A DNA stretch of 9,543 nucleotides from Propionibacterium sp. (GCA_012837465.1 DURG01000210.1:1-9543); one strand, 5' to 3'; shown: positions 1-5,907, counted from the stretch's first letter. The notes: generated by a model from the sequence alone, not told the origin. A program made the numbers and translations.

Positions 1-1
1 C

Positions 2-604
2 CGCCTGGCGGGGGCCCGCTTCGTGCTGGCCAACGATGTCGACAACCCCCTGTGCGGGCCCCGCGGCGCGGCCGCGATCTTCGGCCCCCAGAAGGGGCTG
101 GGCCCAGATGACATCCCCGTGGTCGATTCGAACATCGGCCGGTGGGCGAAGCTGCTCGCCGACGCACTGGACTTCCCGGCCGATGGTGCGGAGGTTCCCG
201 GCGCAGGCGCCGCTGGCGGCGTGGGCTTCGCGGCCCTCGCCGCGCTCCGCGCCGTGCCCCGGCCGGGGGCCGAACTGGTCGCTGAACTGGTCGGCGTCCC
301 CGAGTCGCTCGAGGGCGCCACCCTCGCCATCACTGGGGAGGGCAGCCTCGACGAGCAGTCGCTGGGCGGCAAGGCCCCCATGGGTGTGCTCGCCGCGGCG
401 CGGCGCGCCGGCGTGCCCGCGGTGATGGTGTGTGGGCGTTCCCTGCTGAGCAAGGAGCAGTGGCAGGAGGCCGGCTTCACGGCCCTGTACTCACTCTCCG
501 ATCGTGCGGGGAGCGCAGAGGAGAGCATGCGCGAGGCCGCCAGGCTGTTGCGCGAGGTTGGACAGGACATCGCCCGGTCAGAGCTGGCCGGCACAGCGGG
601 CTGA
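2..604 (+). CDS. Glycerate kinase, C-terminal part (5' end outside window)
   Basis: The frame is open from the window edge to a TGA at 602-604 and gives about 200 residues. The family is usually about 370-380 residues, so roughly the N-terminal half is missing. It matches the type-1 glycerate kinase family (GarK/GlxK), which phosphorylates D-glycerate with ATP to a phosphoglycerate in glyoxylate/glycerate use. Visible family motifs are LANDVDNPLCGPRGAA near the left edge, then FGPQKG, a GAGAAGGVGFA glycine-rich stretch, and TGEGSLDEQSLGGKAP, the conserved GEG-D-Q-GKAP block near the C-terminus. The gene is followed by a dispersed repeat and a strong hairpin and converges on the secreted-protein gene. 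The family call is firm; the exact product isomer and the gene symbol are not decided by sequence. Confidence 0.9.
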   Translation, partial: RLAGARFVLANDVDNPLCGPRGAAAIFGPQKGLGPDDIPVVDSNIGRWAKLLADALDFPADGAEVPGAGAAGGVGFAALAALRAVPRPGAELVAELVGVPESLEGATLAITGEGSLDEQSLGGKAPMGVLAAARRAGVPAVMVCGRSLLSKEQWQEAGFTALYSLSDRAGSAEESMREAARLLREVGQDIARSELAGTAG

Positions 605-642
605 ACGGACTCCGCTGGGCCCGACCTCCTCCAGTCGAGGGG

Positions 643-718
643 CACTCCGGGTCCCGAGTGCCTCGCGACAACCGGCGGCACCACAGGCGAACCCATCTCG
701 CGAGGTGTATCGAGGGAC
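643..718 (+). repeat. Dispersed intergenic repeat, copy A
   Basis: A 76-bp unit starting CACTCCGGGTCCCGAGTGCC and ending in GTATCGAGGGAC recurs at 5205-5279 with only a few mismatches and one single-base gap. Its ends are partly inverted: GTCCC...CCTCGCGA on the left faces TCGCGAGG...GGGAC on the right, so the transcript could fold into a stem with an internal loop on either strand. It lies just after the glycerate kinase stop, between two convergent genes, as does the other copy. No coding frame covers it convincingly. It is probably a REP-like, non-autonomous intergenic element or a bidirectional terminator; which of these is inference. Confidence 0.8.
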
Positions 719-755
719 ATGTCCACCCCAACCGGCTGGAGATGCAGTCGGCAAG

Positions 756-785
756 GGCCCTCAGCGTGGATTCACGCTGAGGGCC
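756..785. terminator. Perfect 13-bp hairpin between convergent genes
   Basis: GGCCCTCAGCGTG at 756-768 pairs without mismatch with CACGCTGAGGGCC at 773-785 around a 4-nt loop. It sits between the ends of the glycerate kinase gene (+) and the sunset-domain gene (-), where it can end transcription from both sides. The run of T after the stem is poor (TTCGT on +, CTTG on -), as is common in GC-rich actinobacteria, so termination strength is uncertain. Confidence 0.75.
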
Positions 786-818
786 TTCGTCGAGCGTACT
801 TCCAGCCGGTTCGGCCGA

Positions 819-1616
819 TCAGACCTTGGCCTTCCGGTACCCCGCGGCGACCGCGTCGGCTTCCTTCGCGAAGCACTCCTCAGGCTTGGTGTTGTTGTAG
901 TAGCGCTGGCGAGGCAGGTGGTAGATCATCGAAGCCGCATTGCCCTTGATGGGATGCGTCGACGGGCAGTCCCACCCGATTCCGGGGACGCTCTTGCCGG
1001 GTGCCGGCACGGTCACGATCGGCGCCGGCTTCGGCGAGGCAGCCACGCGCAGCGGCAGCTTCGCGCCATCGACAGGAGGCGTGATGTACGGAGCGGCCGG
1101 CGGGATCTCGGTGACCGCGGGCAATGTCGAAGTGGAGAACCGCACCATGGAGTTGAAGACCTCGATGGTCTGCATCTTCACCCAGCCACCGCTCTCGGAG
1201 GCGACATCCGCGACGATGTAGTTGCGGCAGGCACCGCGACCGGTGGCGGAGGTGTCACACTCGCTGCGCCACTGGCGACCGTCCGCCGAGGTCCAGGAGC
1301 CGGTGGTCGCCAGCGGGTTGCCGTCCCACTGCGCCCGCGACGAGGGCAGGTAGCTCAGGTTGTTGAACACCCAGGTGTTCTGCTTGTACCAACGCCCGTT
1401 CTCCGCGAACACCTTCGTGCCGAAGATGTCAGTGGTGCAGCGCGCCACCGCCGAGGAGTACATCGAGCACGCGGTCTTCCAATAGCGGCCGTTGACGTTG
1501 TGCACGCCCGGCGTTCCATACACGTCCGTGTCGGCGTGTGCCGCCGGCGCGTTGATGAATCCGGTAGCGGCCACGACCAGCGCAGCCAGACCGGCAAAGA
1601 ACTTCCTCATCTTCAT
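819..1616 (-). CDS. Secreted protein: four-cysteine NGRxW module plus C-terminal sunset domain
   Basis: The protein has 265 residues. I chose the ATG at 1614-1616 because GGGGAAGGG (1622-1630) lies 5 nt upstream and a signal peptide follows at once: MKMRK, a hydrophobic core at about 6-20, and a likely cleavage after APAAHA at residue 28. Upstream in-frame starts would put charged, low-complexity residues before the signal and are rejected. Residues about 36-162 form an uncharacterised module with two similar halves, NGRYWKTAC...RCTTDI and DGRQWRSEC...ACRNYI, around a WVFNNLSYLPS...GNPL core; its cysteines at 50, 60, 120 and 130 may form two disulphides. A Pro/Val-rich linker leads to a sunset domain at about 216-265 (WDCP, HPIKGN, IYH, YY, KPEECFA, AGYRKAKV). 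No LPXTG or membrane anchor is seen. The same module occurs in the gene at 2691-3725. The cellular role is unknown. Confidence 0.85.
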   Translation of the reverse strand: MKMRKFFAGLAALVVAATGFINAPAAHADTDVYGTPGVHNVNGRYWKTACSMYSSAVARCTTDIFGTKVFAENGRWYKQNTWVFNNLSYLPSSRAQWDGNPLATTGSWTSADGRQWRSECDTSATGRGACRNYIVADVASESGGWVKMQTIEVFNSMVRFSTSTLPAVTEIPPAAPYITPPVDGAKLPLRVAASPKPAPIVTVPAPGKSVPGIGWDCPSTHPIKGNAASMIYHLPRQRYYNNTKPEECFAKEADAVAAGYRKAKV

Positions 1617-1641
1617 GATGACCCTTCCCCAGGGGCGACAT

Positions 1642-1661
1642 TGCCCCATTCTCTCGGGGCA
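1642..1661 (-). other. Leader hairpin between purQ and the secreted-protein gene
   Basis: On the minus strand TGCCCC (1661-1656) pairs with GGGGCA (1647-1642) around an 8-nt loop. It lies in the 97-nt gap after the purQ stop and 12 nt before the GGGGAAGGG Shine-Dalgarno site. There is no T-run, so it could be a weak purQ terminator or a structured 5' leader of the secreted-protein gene; the sequence does not decide. Confidence 0.4.
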
Positions 1662-1713
1662 GTCTCGCATGGGGAGCCCCCCCCTCCGTCCACCGGGTCC
1701 ACCCAAGGGACAG

Positions 1714-2388
1714 TCAGGCGCGGGCGACCAGGAAGTTGAGCACCGACTCGAAGAACCTGCGCCCATCCGTCGTCGGCGAGGTGAGCTCCTCCATGTTGTG
1801 CTCCGGGTGCGGCATGAGGCCGACGACGTTGCCCCGCTCGTTGGTGATCCCGGCGATGTCGTTGGCCGAGCCGTTGGGGTTGTCGAGGTAGCGGAACACC
1901 ACCTGGTCGTTGTCCTCCAGCTTGCGCAGCGTCTCCGCCGACGCTTGGTAGTTGCCCTCGCCGTTCTTCAGGACGATGGTGATCTCCTCGCCCTTGGCGA
2001 ACGCGCAGGTCCACGTGGTGTCGATGGTCTCGACGCGCAGCCGCTCGTTGCGGCAGATGAACTGCTGGTTGGCGTTGCGGATCATGGCGCCCTCGAGGAG
2101 GTGTGCCTCGCAGAGGATCTGGAAGCCGTTGCAGATGCCGAGCACCGGCATGCCCTTGTTGGCCGCGTCGATGACGGTGTCCATGACGGGGCTGAACCGG
2201 GAGATGGCGCCGCAGCGCAGGTAGTCGCCGTAGGAGAAGCCGCCGGGCAGGATGATGGCGTCGACGCCCTCGATGGAATCCGACCCGTGCCACAGGGGGA
2301 CGGCCTCCGCGCCGGCGAGGCGGACGGCGCGCAGCGCGTCGTGGTCGTCGAGGGAGCCGGGAAAGGTGACGACGCCGATGCGGGTCAT
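1714..2388 (-). CDS. purQ: Phosphoribosylformylglycinamidine synthase, glutaminase subunit PurQ
   Basis: The protein has 224 residues, normal for the family. PurQ is the class I glutamine amidotransferase subunit of FGAM synthase: it releases ammonia from glutamine for PurL, which makes FGAM from FGAR in cytoplasmic purine synthesis. Visible signs are LPGGFSYGDYLR (about 47-58), the nucleophile elbow GICNGFQ with Cys86, and MPHPEH with His194 and Glu196 completing the triad. The ATG overlaps the purS stop by one base (TGATG), so the two are translationally coupled in the usual purS-purQ order. The expected next gene, purL, does not follow; a secreted-protein gene does. Confidence 0.97.
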   Translation of the reverse strand: MTRIGVVTFPGSLDDHDALRAVRLAGAEAVPLWHGSDSIEGVDAIILPGGFSYGDYLRCGAISRFSPVMDTVIDAANKGMPVLGICNGFQILCEAHLLEGAMIRNANQQFICRNERLRVETIDTTWTCAFAKGEEITIVLKNGEGNYQASAETLRKLEDNDQVVFRYLDNPNGSANDIAGITNERGNVVGLMPHPEHNMEELTSPTTDGRRFFESVLNFLVARA

Positions 2389-2627
2389 CAGTCGGCCACC
2401 ACGTCAAAGGACTCGATCACAGTGTTGGCTAGCAGCTTCTCGGCCGCCTGGCCGATCTGCTCGAGCACCTCCGGGGTGACCTCGCCGTCGACTTCGATCT
2501 CGAAGCGCTTGCCCTGCCGCACGGACATGCCGTGGAAGCCGAGGCGCTGCAGTGCGCCCGTGACGGCCTTGCCCTGGGGGTCCAGGATCTCGGGCTTCGG
2601 CATGACGTTGACAACGACGCGTGGCAT
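2388..2627 (-). CDS. purS: Phosphoribosylformylglycinamidine synthase subunit PurS
   Basis: The protein has 79 residues, typical of PurS, the small structural subunit that bridges PurQ and PurL in FGAM synthase. The N-terminus PRVVVNVMPKPEILDPQGKAV and the later RQGKRFEIEVDG are characteristic. The ATG at 2625-2627 has no Shine-Dalgarno sequence ahead of it, but TACGCT lies 6 nt upstream, so the mRNA is probably leaderless and starts at the ATG. The gene starts only 24 nt beyond a strong terminator that ends the upstream secreted-protein transcript, so purS-purQ looks like its own transcription unit. Confidence 0.96.
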   Translation of the reverse strand: MPRVVVNVMPKPEILDPQGKAVTGALQRLGFHGMSVRQGKRFEIEVDGEVTPEVLEQIGQAAEKLLANTVIESFDVVAD

Positions 2628-2633
2628 GGATGA

Positions 2634-2639
2634 AGCGTA
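2634..2639 (-). promoter_or_regulatory. -10 element of purSQ (leaderless)
   Basis: TACGCT fits the actinobacterial TANNNT -10 consensus and lies 6 nt before the purS ATG, so transcription would start at or next to the A of the ATG. No good -35 hexamer is visible because the upstream DNA is the terminator stem. Confidence 0.6.
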
Positions 2640-2651
2640 GCGGAAAGGGGT

Positions 2652-2684
2652 GCGGGCGGGCCGGGGCTTCTCCGGCCCGCCCGC
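2652..2684 (-). terminator. Intrinsic terminator of the riboswitch-controlled secreted-protein gene
   Basis: A perfect 13-bp, almost all-GC stem (2652-2664 with 2672-2684) has a 7-nt loop. On the minus strand it begins 6 nt after the stop codon of the gene at 2691-3725 and is followed by ACCCCTTTCC with a short T-run. It separates that gene from the purS promoter. Confidence 0.8.
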
Positions 2685-2690
2685 GGCTGG

Positions 2691-3725
2691 TCAGCTGAAC
2701 AGGACGATGTTGTTGACCGTCCAGTCGTTGACCTGCGTGAAGCGGTAGCCGCCGCGGCCGTCGGGCTGGGCGGAGATCAAGGTCGCCCGGACGTAGGAGC
2801 GGCACGCGCCGGTTCCGGTGGCGGCGGTGTCGCACTCGGTGCGCCACTGGCGGCCGTCTTCAGCGGTCCATTCGCCGGTTTCAGCGAGCGGGTTGCCAAG
2901 CCACGCGGAGCGAGGCGACTTCACGTAGGTGAGGTTGTTGAACACCCATGCCTTCTTGACCTGGTGCCTGCCGTCGACGGTGACCACCGTGTCGGCCCAG
3001 ATCTCGGTGCGGCAGCGCTCGGTGATCGAGTACTTCTGGCACGTGGTGAACCACTGGCGGCCGTTGACCTCGTGCAGGCCGGGGAGCGTGTACGGGGCGC
3101 TGCGGTCGTCGCGGCGGTCGTCCTCCGTTGGCGGGGTCTGGGTCGGTTGCGCCGTCTCGGTCACGGTGACGGTCGGGGCGGGCTCGGGCTCTGCCGTGAC
3201 GGTGACGGTCACCGTCGGCGTGGGCGCGGGTTCAGGTGTCGCGTTCAGGTCATAGCCCTCCCAACGGGGCTGGGCCGACGGGCCGCTGGCCGGCGAGACC
3301 GACCATCCCTCGACGCTTCCCGGCTGCGGCTCGTACGAGGCGCCACCCAGCTGGGAGAACTCCCACTCGTCCCACGCGCCGTCGACGATGTGGCGGTGCC
3401 AGTAGGTCCACCACTTCCCGTCCTTGACGTAGTCGGCGCGGGTGCCGTTGATGACCTTGATGAAGGCGGGGTCGTCGACGGTGAACCCTGCGGAGGCGAG
3501 GGCCTCCATGCCGGTGGCGAACTCGGTGGCGCAGCCGCCCATGAGTTCTCCGTCGGAGGGGTCGACGATGACGAAGACGTCCTCGGCCTCGATGCAGGCC
3601 CGGACGTCGCCGTCGGTGAAGCTGAGGTCGTCCTCCTGGGCGTGGGCTGCCCAGGGCAGGCCCAGTCCGACGACGACGGCGAGCGCTGCCAGGGCAGCGC
3701 GTCTGATGAGTGGGGAGCGTTCCAT
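2691..3725 (-). CDS. Secreted DUF4430/transcobalamin-like protein with C-terminal four-cysteine module, under a cobalamin riboswitch
   Basis: The protein has 344 residues. The ATG at 3723-3725 follows GGAAAGG (3731-3737) at 5 nt. A signal peptide (RR, hydrophobic 10-26) likely ends after WAAHA at residue 29. Residues about 45-145 resemble the DUF4430/transcobalamin-C-like domain found in actinobacterial surface proteins of vitamin uptake: a VFVIVDPSDG strand, GMEALASAGF, a KWWTYWHRH aromatic block and the ending PGSVEGWSV. A Thr/Val/Pro linker (about 163-200, PTVTVTVTAEPEPAPTVTVT) is an imperfect duplication. Residues about 213-344 repeat the four-cysteine module of the 819-1616 protein (NGRQWFTTC, WVFNNLTYV, GNPL, DGRQWRTECD, ACRSYV). 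It ends close after the module with no sorting signal or anchor. With the riboswitch upstream, a role in binding or handing over a corrinoid outside the cell is a reasonable inference, not shown. Confidence 0.85.
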   Translation of the reverse strand: MERSPLIRRAALAALAVVVGLGLPWAAHAQEDDLSFTDGDVRACIEAEDVFVIVDPSDGELMGGCATEFATGMEALASAGFTVDDPAFIKVINGTRADYVKDGKWWTYWHRHIVDGAWDEWEFSQLGGASYEPQPGSVEGWSVSPASGPSAQPRWEGYDLNATPEPAPTPTVTVTVTAEPEPAPTVTVTETAQPTQTPPTEDDRRDDRSAPYTLPGLHEVNGRQWFTTCQKYSITERCRTEIWADTVVTVDGRHQVKKAWVFNNLTYVKSPRSAWLGNPLAETGEWTAEDGRQWRTECDTAATGTGACRSYVRATLISAQPDGRGGYRFTQVNDWTVNNIVLFS

Positions 3726-3815
3726 TGCTACCTTTCCTTCTCGCGGCGAGCGCGGCCAAGGCAGGGAACTGCTCGGGACGCAGCTCGCGTTCCGCGGCGA
3801 GTACTGATTCCAATC

Positions 3816-3906
3816 GAACAGGTTTTGGTCCGGCTTGCCGGAGCCCCTCGGCTCCGGTCACGGTTGCGGGTCAGCCCGGGGTTTGCACCCGGTTCGCCAC
3901 CTGTTC
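3816..3906 (-). promoter_or_regulatory. Cobalamin riboswitch (compact aptamer)
   Basis: Read on the minus strand, the leader has the cobalamin riboswitch signatures. The core GCTGACCCGCAAC lies at 3875-3863 and a B12-box-like GCAAGCCGGACC at 3838-3827. A CCGGG/CCCGG hairpin (3892-3888 with 3880-3876) precedes the core, and a perfect 8-bp hairpin CCGGAGCC/GGCTCCGG (3857-3850 with 3845-3838) follows it. The ends close as an 8-bp P1, GAACAGGT (3906-3899) with ACCTGTTC (3823-3816). About 90 nt of platform separate the aptamer from the ATG of the transcobalamin-like gene; it has no obvious terminator, so control of translation is the more likely mode. The large peripheral arms of long forms are not evident, suggesting a small variant. 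Ligand preference is not readable. Confidence 0.85.
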
Positions 3907-3914
3907 TGGGGATG

Positions 3915-3920
3915 ACCCTA
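3915..3920 (-). promoter_or_regulatory. -10 element of the riboswitch transcript
   Basis: TAGGGT on the minus strand matches TANNNT. A start about 7 nt on, near 3908, would begin the RNA just before the P1 stem of the riboswitch, which supports the assignment. No strong -35 is visible. Confidence 0.5.
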
Positions 3921-3946
3921 CCGTCTTTCCGATCGGCGTGAACGGC

Positions 3947-3952
3947 TACCCT
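3947..3952 (+). promoter_or_regulatory. -10 element of the aminotransferase gene (leaderless)
   Basis: TACCCT lies 6 nt (CGGGTC) before the ATG at 3959. No Shine-Dalgarno is evident. The same CGGGTC spacer separates the -10 and ATG of the pabC-like gene on the other strand. Confidence 0.55.
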
Positions 3953-3958
3953 CGGGTC

Positions 3959-5134
3959 ATGCCGTCACGTCGCTCCGCAGTGCCCCCGTTCGAAGTGATG
4001 ACGGTGCTCGACCAGGTGGCCACGATGCGCGCCGCCGGGCGCGACGTGATCTCGCTCTGCGTCGGTGAACCCGCTGGTGGCGCGCCGTCCGCGGTGAATG
4101 AGGCGGCCGCGAAGCTGCACGCCGCCGGCCGCGTCTTCGGCTACACCTCAGCCCTCGGGATCTGGCCCCTGCGCGAGGCCCTCGCGCAGCACTACCGACG
4201 GTGGTACGGGCTCGACGTCGACCCCTCGCAGGTCGCCGTCACCACCGGCTCCTCGGGCGGCTTCCTCCTGACGTTCCTGGCCGCCTTCGAGGCCGGCGAC
4301 CGCGTGGCCCTAGCCCGCCCCGGCTACCCCGCCTACCGCAACATCCTCACGTCGCTGGGCTGCGAGGTCGTCGACCTCCAGTGCGGCCCCGAGGTGCGCT
4401 TCCAGCCCACGGTCGAACTCCTCGCGGCAGCCCACGCGGAGCACCCATTGAAGGGCCTCATCCTCGCCTCCCCCGCGAACCCCACGGGCACGATGGTCAG
4501 CCGCGACGAGCTGGCGGCGCTGGTGAAATGGTGCGACGACGAGGGAGTGCGGCTCATCAGCGACGAGATCTACCACGGCGTCACCTACCCCGTGGGGGGC
4601 CACCGCGGCACCTCGGCGTGTGAGCTCGGGCGCGAGTCCGTCGTCGTGAGTTCGTTCTCGAAGTACTGGGGCATGACGGGTTGGCGCATCGGGTGGCTGC
4701 TGCTGCCGCCCGGCCTGGTCGGGGCCGTGGATGCGCTGGCCGGCAACCTTGCGCTGTGCCCGCCGGCCCCGGCGCAGTACGCGGCGTTGGAGGCGTTCAA
4801 CGACGAGTCGTACGCGGAGTGCGACGCCGAGGTCGCCGCGTTCGCAGAGGCCCGCGAACTGCTGCTGGCCGCCGAGCCGCGCCTCAACTGGGGCGTCTCC
4901 GCTCCCGCTGACGGTGCCTTCTACTACTACGCCGATCTGGGCCCGCAGTTGGAGCGCTGGGAGTCGTCCGGTGCGTACGCGGCGGCATTGCTCGACGAGG
5001 CGGGCGTGGCGGTCACCCCCGGCCGCGACTTCGACGCCGCCTTGGGCAGCCGCACGGTCCGCCTGTCCTTCGCCGCGGGCGCCCCCGCGATCGCCGAGGC
5101 GATCGAGCGCATCGTCGCCTTCCAGAACCAGTGA
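3959..5134 (+). CDS. PLP-dependent aminotransferase, class I (Rv3565-like)
   Basis: The protein has 391 residues, a normal length for fold-type I aminotransferases of the aspartate aminotransferase family. It transfers amino groups between an amino acid and a 2-oxoacid in the cytoplasm; the substrate cannot be told from sequence. Visible signs are GYTSALGIWPLREA (about 61-74), TTGSSGGFLL near 95-104, ASPANPTG with Asn174, SDEIYHG with Asp202 and Tyr205, SSFSKYWGMTGWRIGW with the Schiff-base Lys235 and Arg243, and a C-terminal RTVRLSFA holding the carboxylate-binding Arg. From memory it resembles mycobacterial Rv3565 closely. The frame stays open upstream through the riboswitch, but the ATG at 3959 starts the homology and is preceded by TACCCT. 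It is divergent from the secreted-protein gene. Confidence 0.93.
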   Translation: MPSRRSAVPPFEVMTVLDQVATMRAAGRDVISLCVGEPAGGAPSAVNEAAAKLHAAGRVFGYTSALGIWPLREALAQHYRRWYGLDVDPSQVAVTTGSSGGFLLTFLAAFEAGDRVALARPGYPAYRNILTSLGCEVVDLQCGPEVRFQPTVELLAAAHAEHPLKGLILASPANPTGTMVSRDELAALVKWCDDEGVRLISDEIYHGVTYPVGGHRGTSACELGRESVVVSSFSKYWGMTGWRIGWLLLPPGLVGAVDALAGNLALCPPAPAQYAALEAFNDESYAECDAEVAAFAEARELLLAAEPRLNWGVSAPADGAFYYYADLGPQLERWESSGAYAAALLDEAGVAVTPGRDFDAALGSRTVRLSFAAGAPAIAEAIERIVAFQNQ

Positions 5135-5152
5135 CATCCCGACGGCCCGCTT

Positions 5153-5171
5153 CGGGTCCCGAGTGCCTCGC
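5153..5171 (+). repeat. Dispersed intergenic repeat, half copy C
   Basis: CGGGTCCCGAGTGCCTCGC repeats the left end of the 75-bp element that lies complete 52 bp downstream, and then the similarity stops. The preceding bases (GGCCCGCTT against GGCCCACTC) are also alike. This looks like a remnant or partial duplication of the element just after the aminotransferase stop. Confidence 0.7.
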
Positions 5172-5204
5172 AGCTACTACTTCAACCACCCCATCCCGCT
5201 GGCC

Positions 5205-5279
5205 CACTCCGGGTCCCGAGTGCCTCGCGACAACGGCCAGCACCACAGGCGACCCATCTCGCGAGGTGTATCGAGGGAC
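5205..5279 (+). repeat. Dispersed intergenic repeat, copy B
   Basis: This is the second full copy of the element at 643-718, with the same ends and a variable spot in the middle (GGCCAGCACC against CGGCGGCACC) and one base fewer. It ends 3 bp before the stop codon of the glycosylase gene. It lies between convergent genes and is in the same orientation on the + strand as copy A. Confidence 0.8.
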
Positions 5280-5282
5280 GCA

Positions 5283-5900
5283 CTAGCGCGACACCGTCGG
5301 ATCGTCAGCGATTGAGAACCGCAACGGATAGTCGGCCGCGACGCTGATCCCCACTCGCGGGCCGCTCACCATCACCGGCGCCGGGCCCTCGCGCGGCACC
5401 AGCATCAAACCGGTCGAGCCGTCGAGCGGCGACCCCGTGTCCTCCAACGTGATCGCCAACGCCACGGTCAACCGTGCCGGCCCGGCCGCGAGATCGGCAT
5501 CCGTCCGCGTCCGGCCCTTGGCAGCCCGGCGGGCCCGCGCGATCTCCACGCCCTCGACGACCTCCCCGGCCCGCACCAACACACCGGTGGGCGTTCCCTC
5601 AGGCCCGACCTTCACGTTGAAGCACGTGTGCAAGCCCATGTGGCGGTAGACGTATGCGTGCCACGGCGGCCCGAACATCGCGGCATTGCGCGCGTTGGGC
5701 CCTCGGTACGCGTGCGACGCCGGGTCGTGCGGCCCCGCATACGCCTCAACCTCCGTGATCCGCAGCGTCACCGGACCGGGCTCACGGTCGACGGTGAGGT
5801 GCGCCCCCAACAGCCGCTTGGCCTCGACGGCCACGGCGTCGAGTGCCTTGAGCGCATCGAGGTCGAGTTGGGTGAAGGAGATGTCACGGGGAACCAGCAC
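5283..5900 (-). CDS. mpg: 3-methyladenine DNA glycosylase (AAG/MPG family)
   Basis: The protein has 205 residues, typical of bacterial members. It excises alkylated and deaminated purines (3-methyladenine, hypoxanthine) from DNA to start base excision repair. Seen are ITEVEAYAGPHDPASHAYRG, where Glu52 matches the catalytic glutamate of human AAG (Glu125) and Tyr54 and His63 match base-binding Tyr127 and His136; then RNAAMFGPPWHAYVYRHMG, HTCFNVKV and GVLVRAGEVVEG. The GTG at 5898-5900 is chosen since it starts the family N-terminus and has TAGAGT 7 nt upstream with no Shine-Dalgarno, again suggesting a leaderless message. A 59-bp palindrome separates it from pabC, so it is probably transcribed alone. 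Confidence 0.95.
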   Translation of the reverse strand: MLVPRDISFTQLDLDALKALDAVAVEAKRLLGAHLTVDREPGPVTLRITEVEAYAGPHDPASHAYRGPNARNAAMFGPPWHAYVYRHMGLHTCFNVKVGPEGTPTGVLVRAGEVVEGVEIARARRAAKGRTRTDADLAAGPARLTVALAITLEDTGSPLDGSTGLMLVPREGPAPVMVSGPRVGISVAADYPLRFSIADDPTVSR

Positions 5901-5907
5901 CCGTCCG

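Noticed and set aside
1617..1766. Upstream extension of the sunset-domain protein to a start at 1766
   Set aside because: The extension overlaps the end of purQ, and would bury the signal peptide. The ATG at 1616 has a good Shine-Dalgarno at 5 nt.
504..2640. Long + strand open frames (504-1739 and 1492-2640) across the secreted-protein and purSQ genes
   Set aside because: Both are antisense shadows with Arg/His/Gly-rich composition, and they cross intergenic hairpins and gene boundaries.
3160..3240. GTGACGGT-type short repeats in the DNA
   Set aside because: They are explained by the Thr/Val/Pro linker of the secreted protein and are not a separate repeat array or CRISPR.
3710..3958. Upstream extension of the aminotransferase to a start at 3710
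   Set aside because: It would run antisense through the cobalamin riboswitch and the start of the divergent gene. Family homology begins just after the ATG at 3959.
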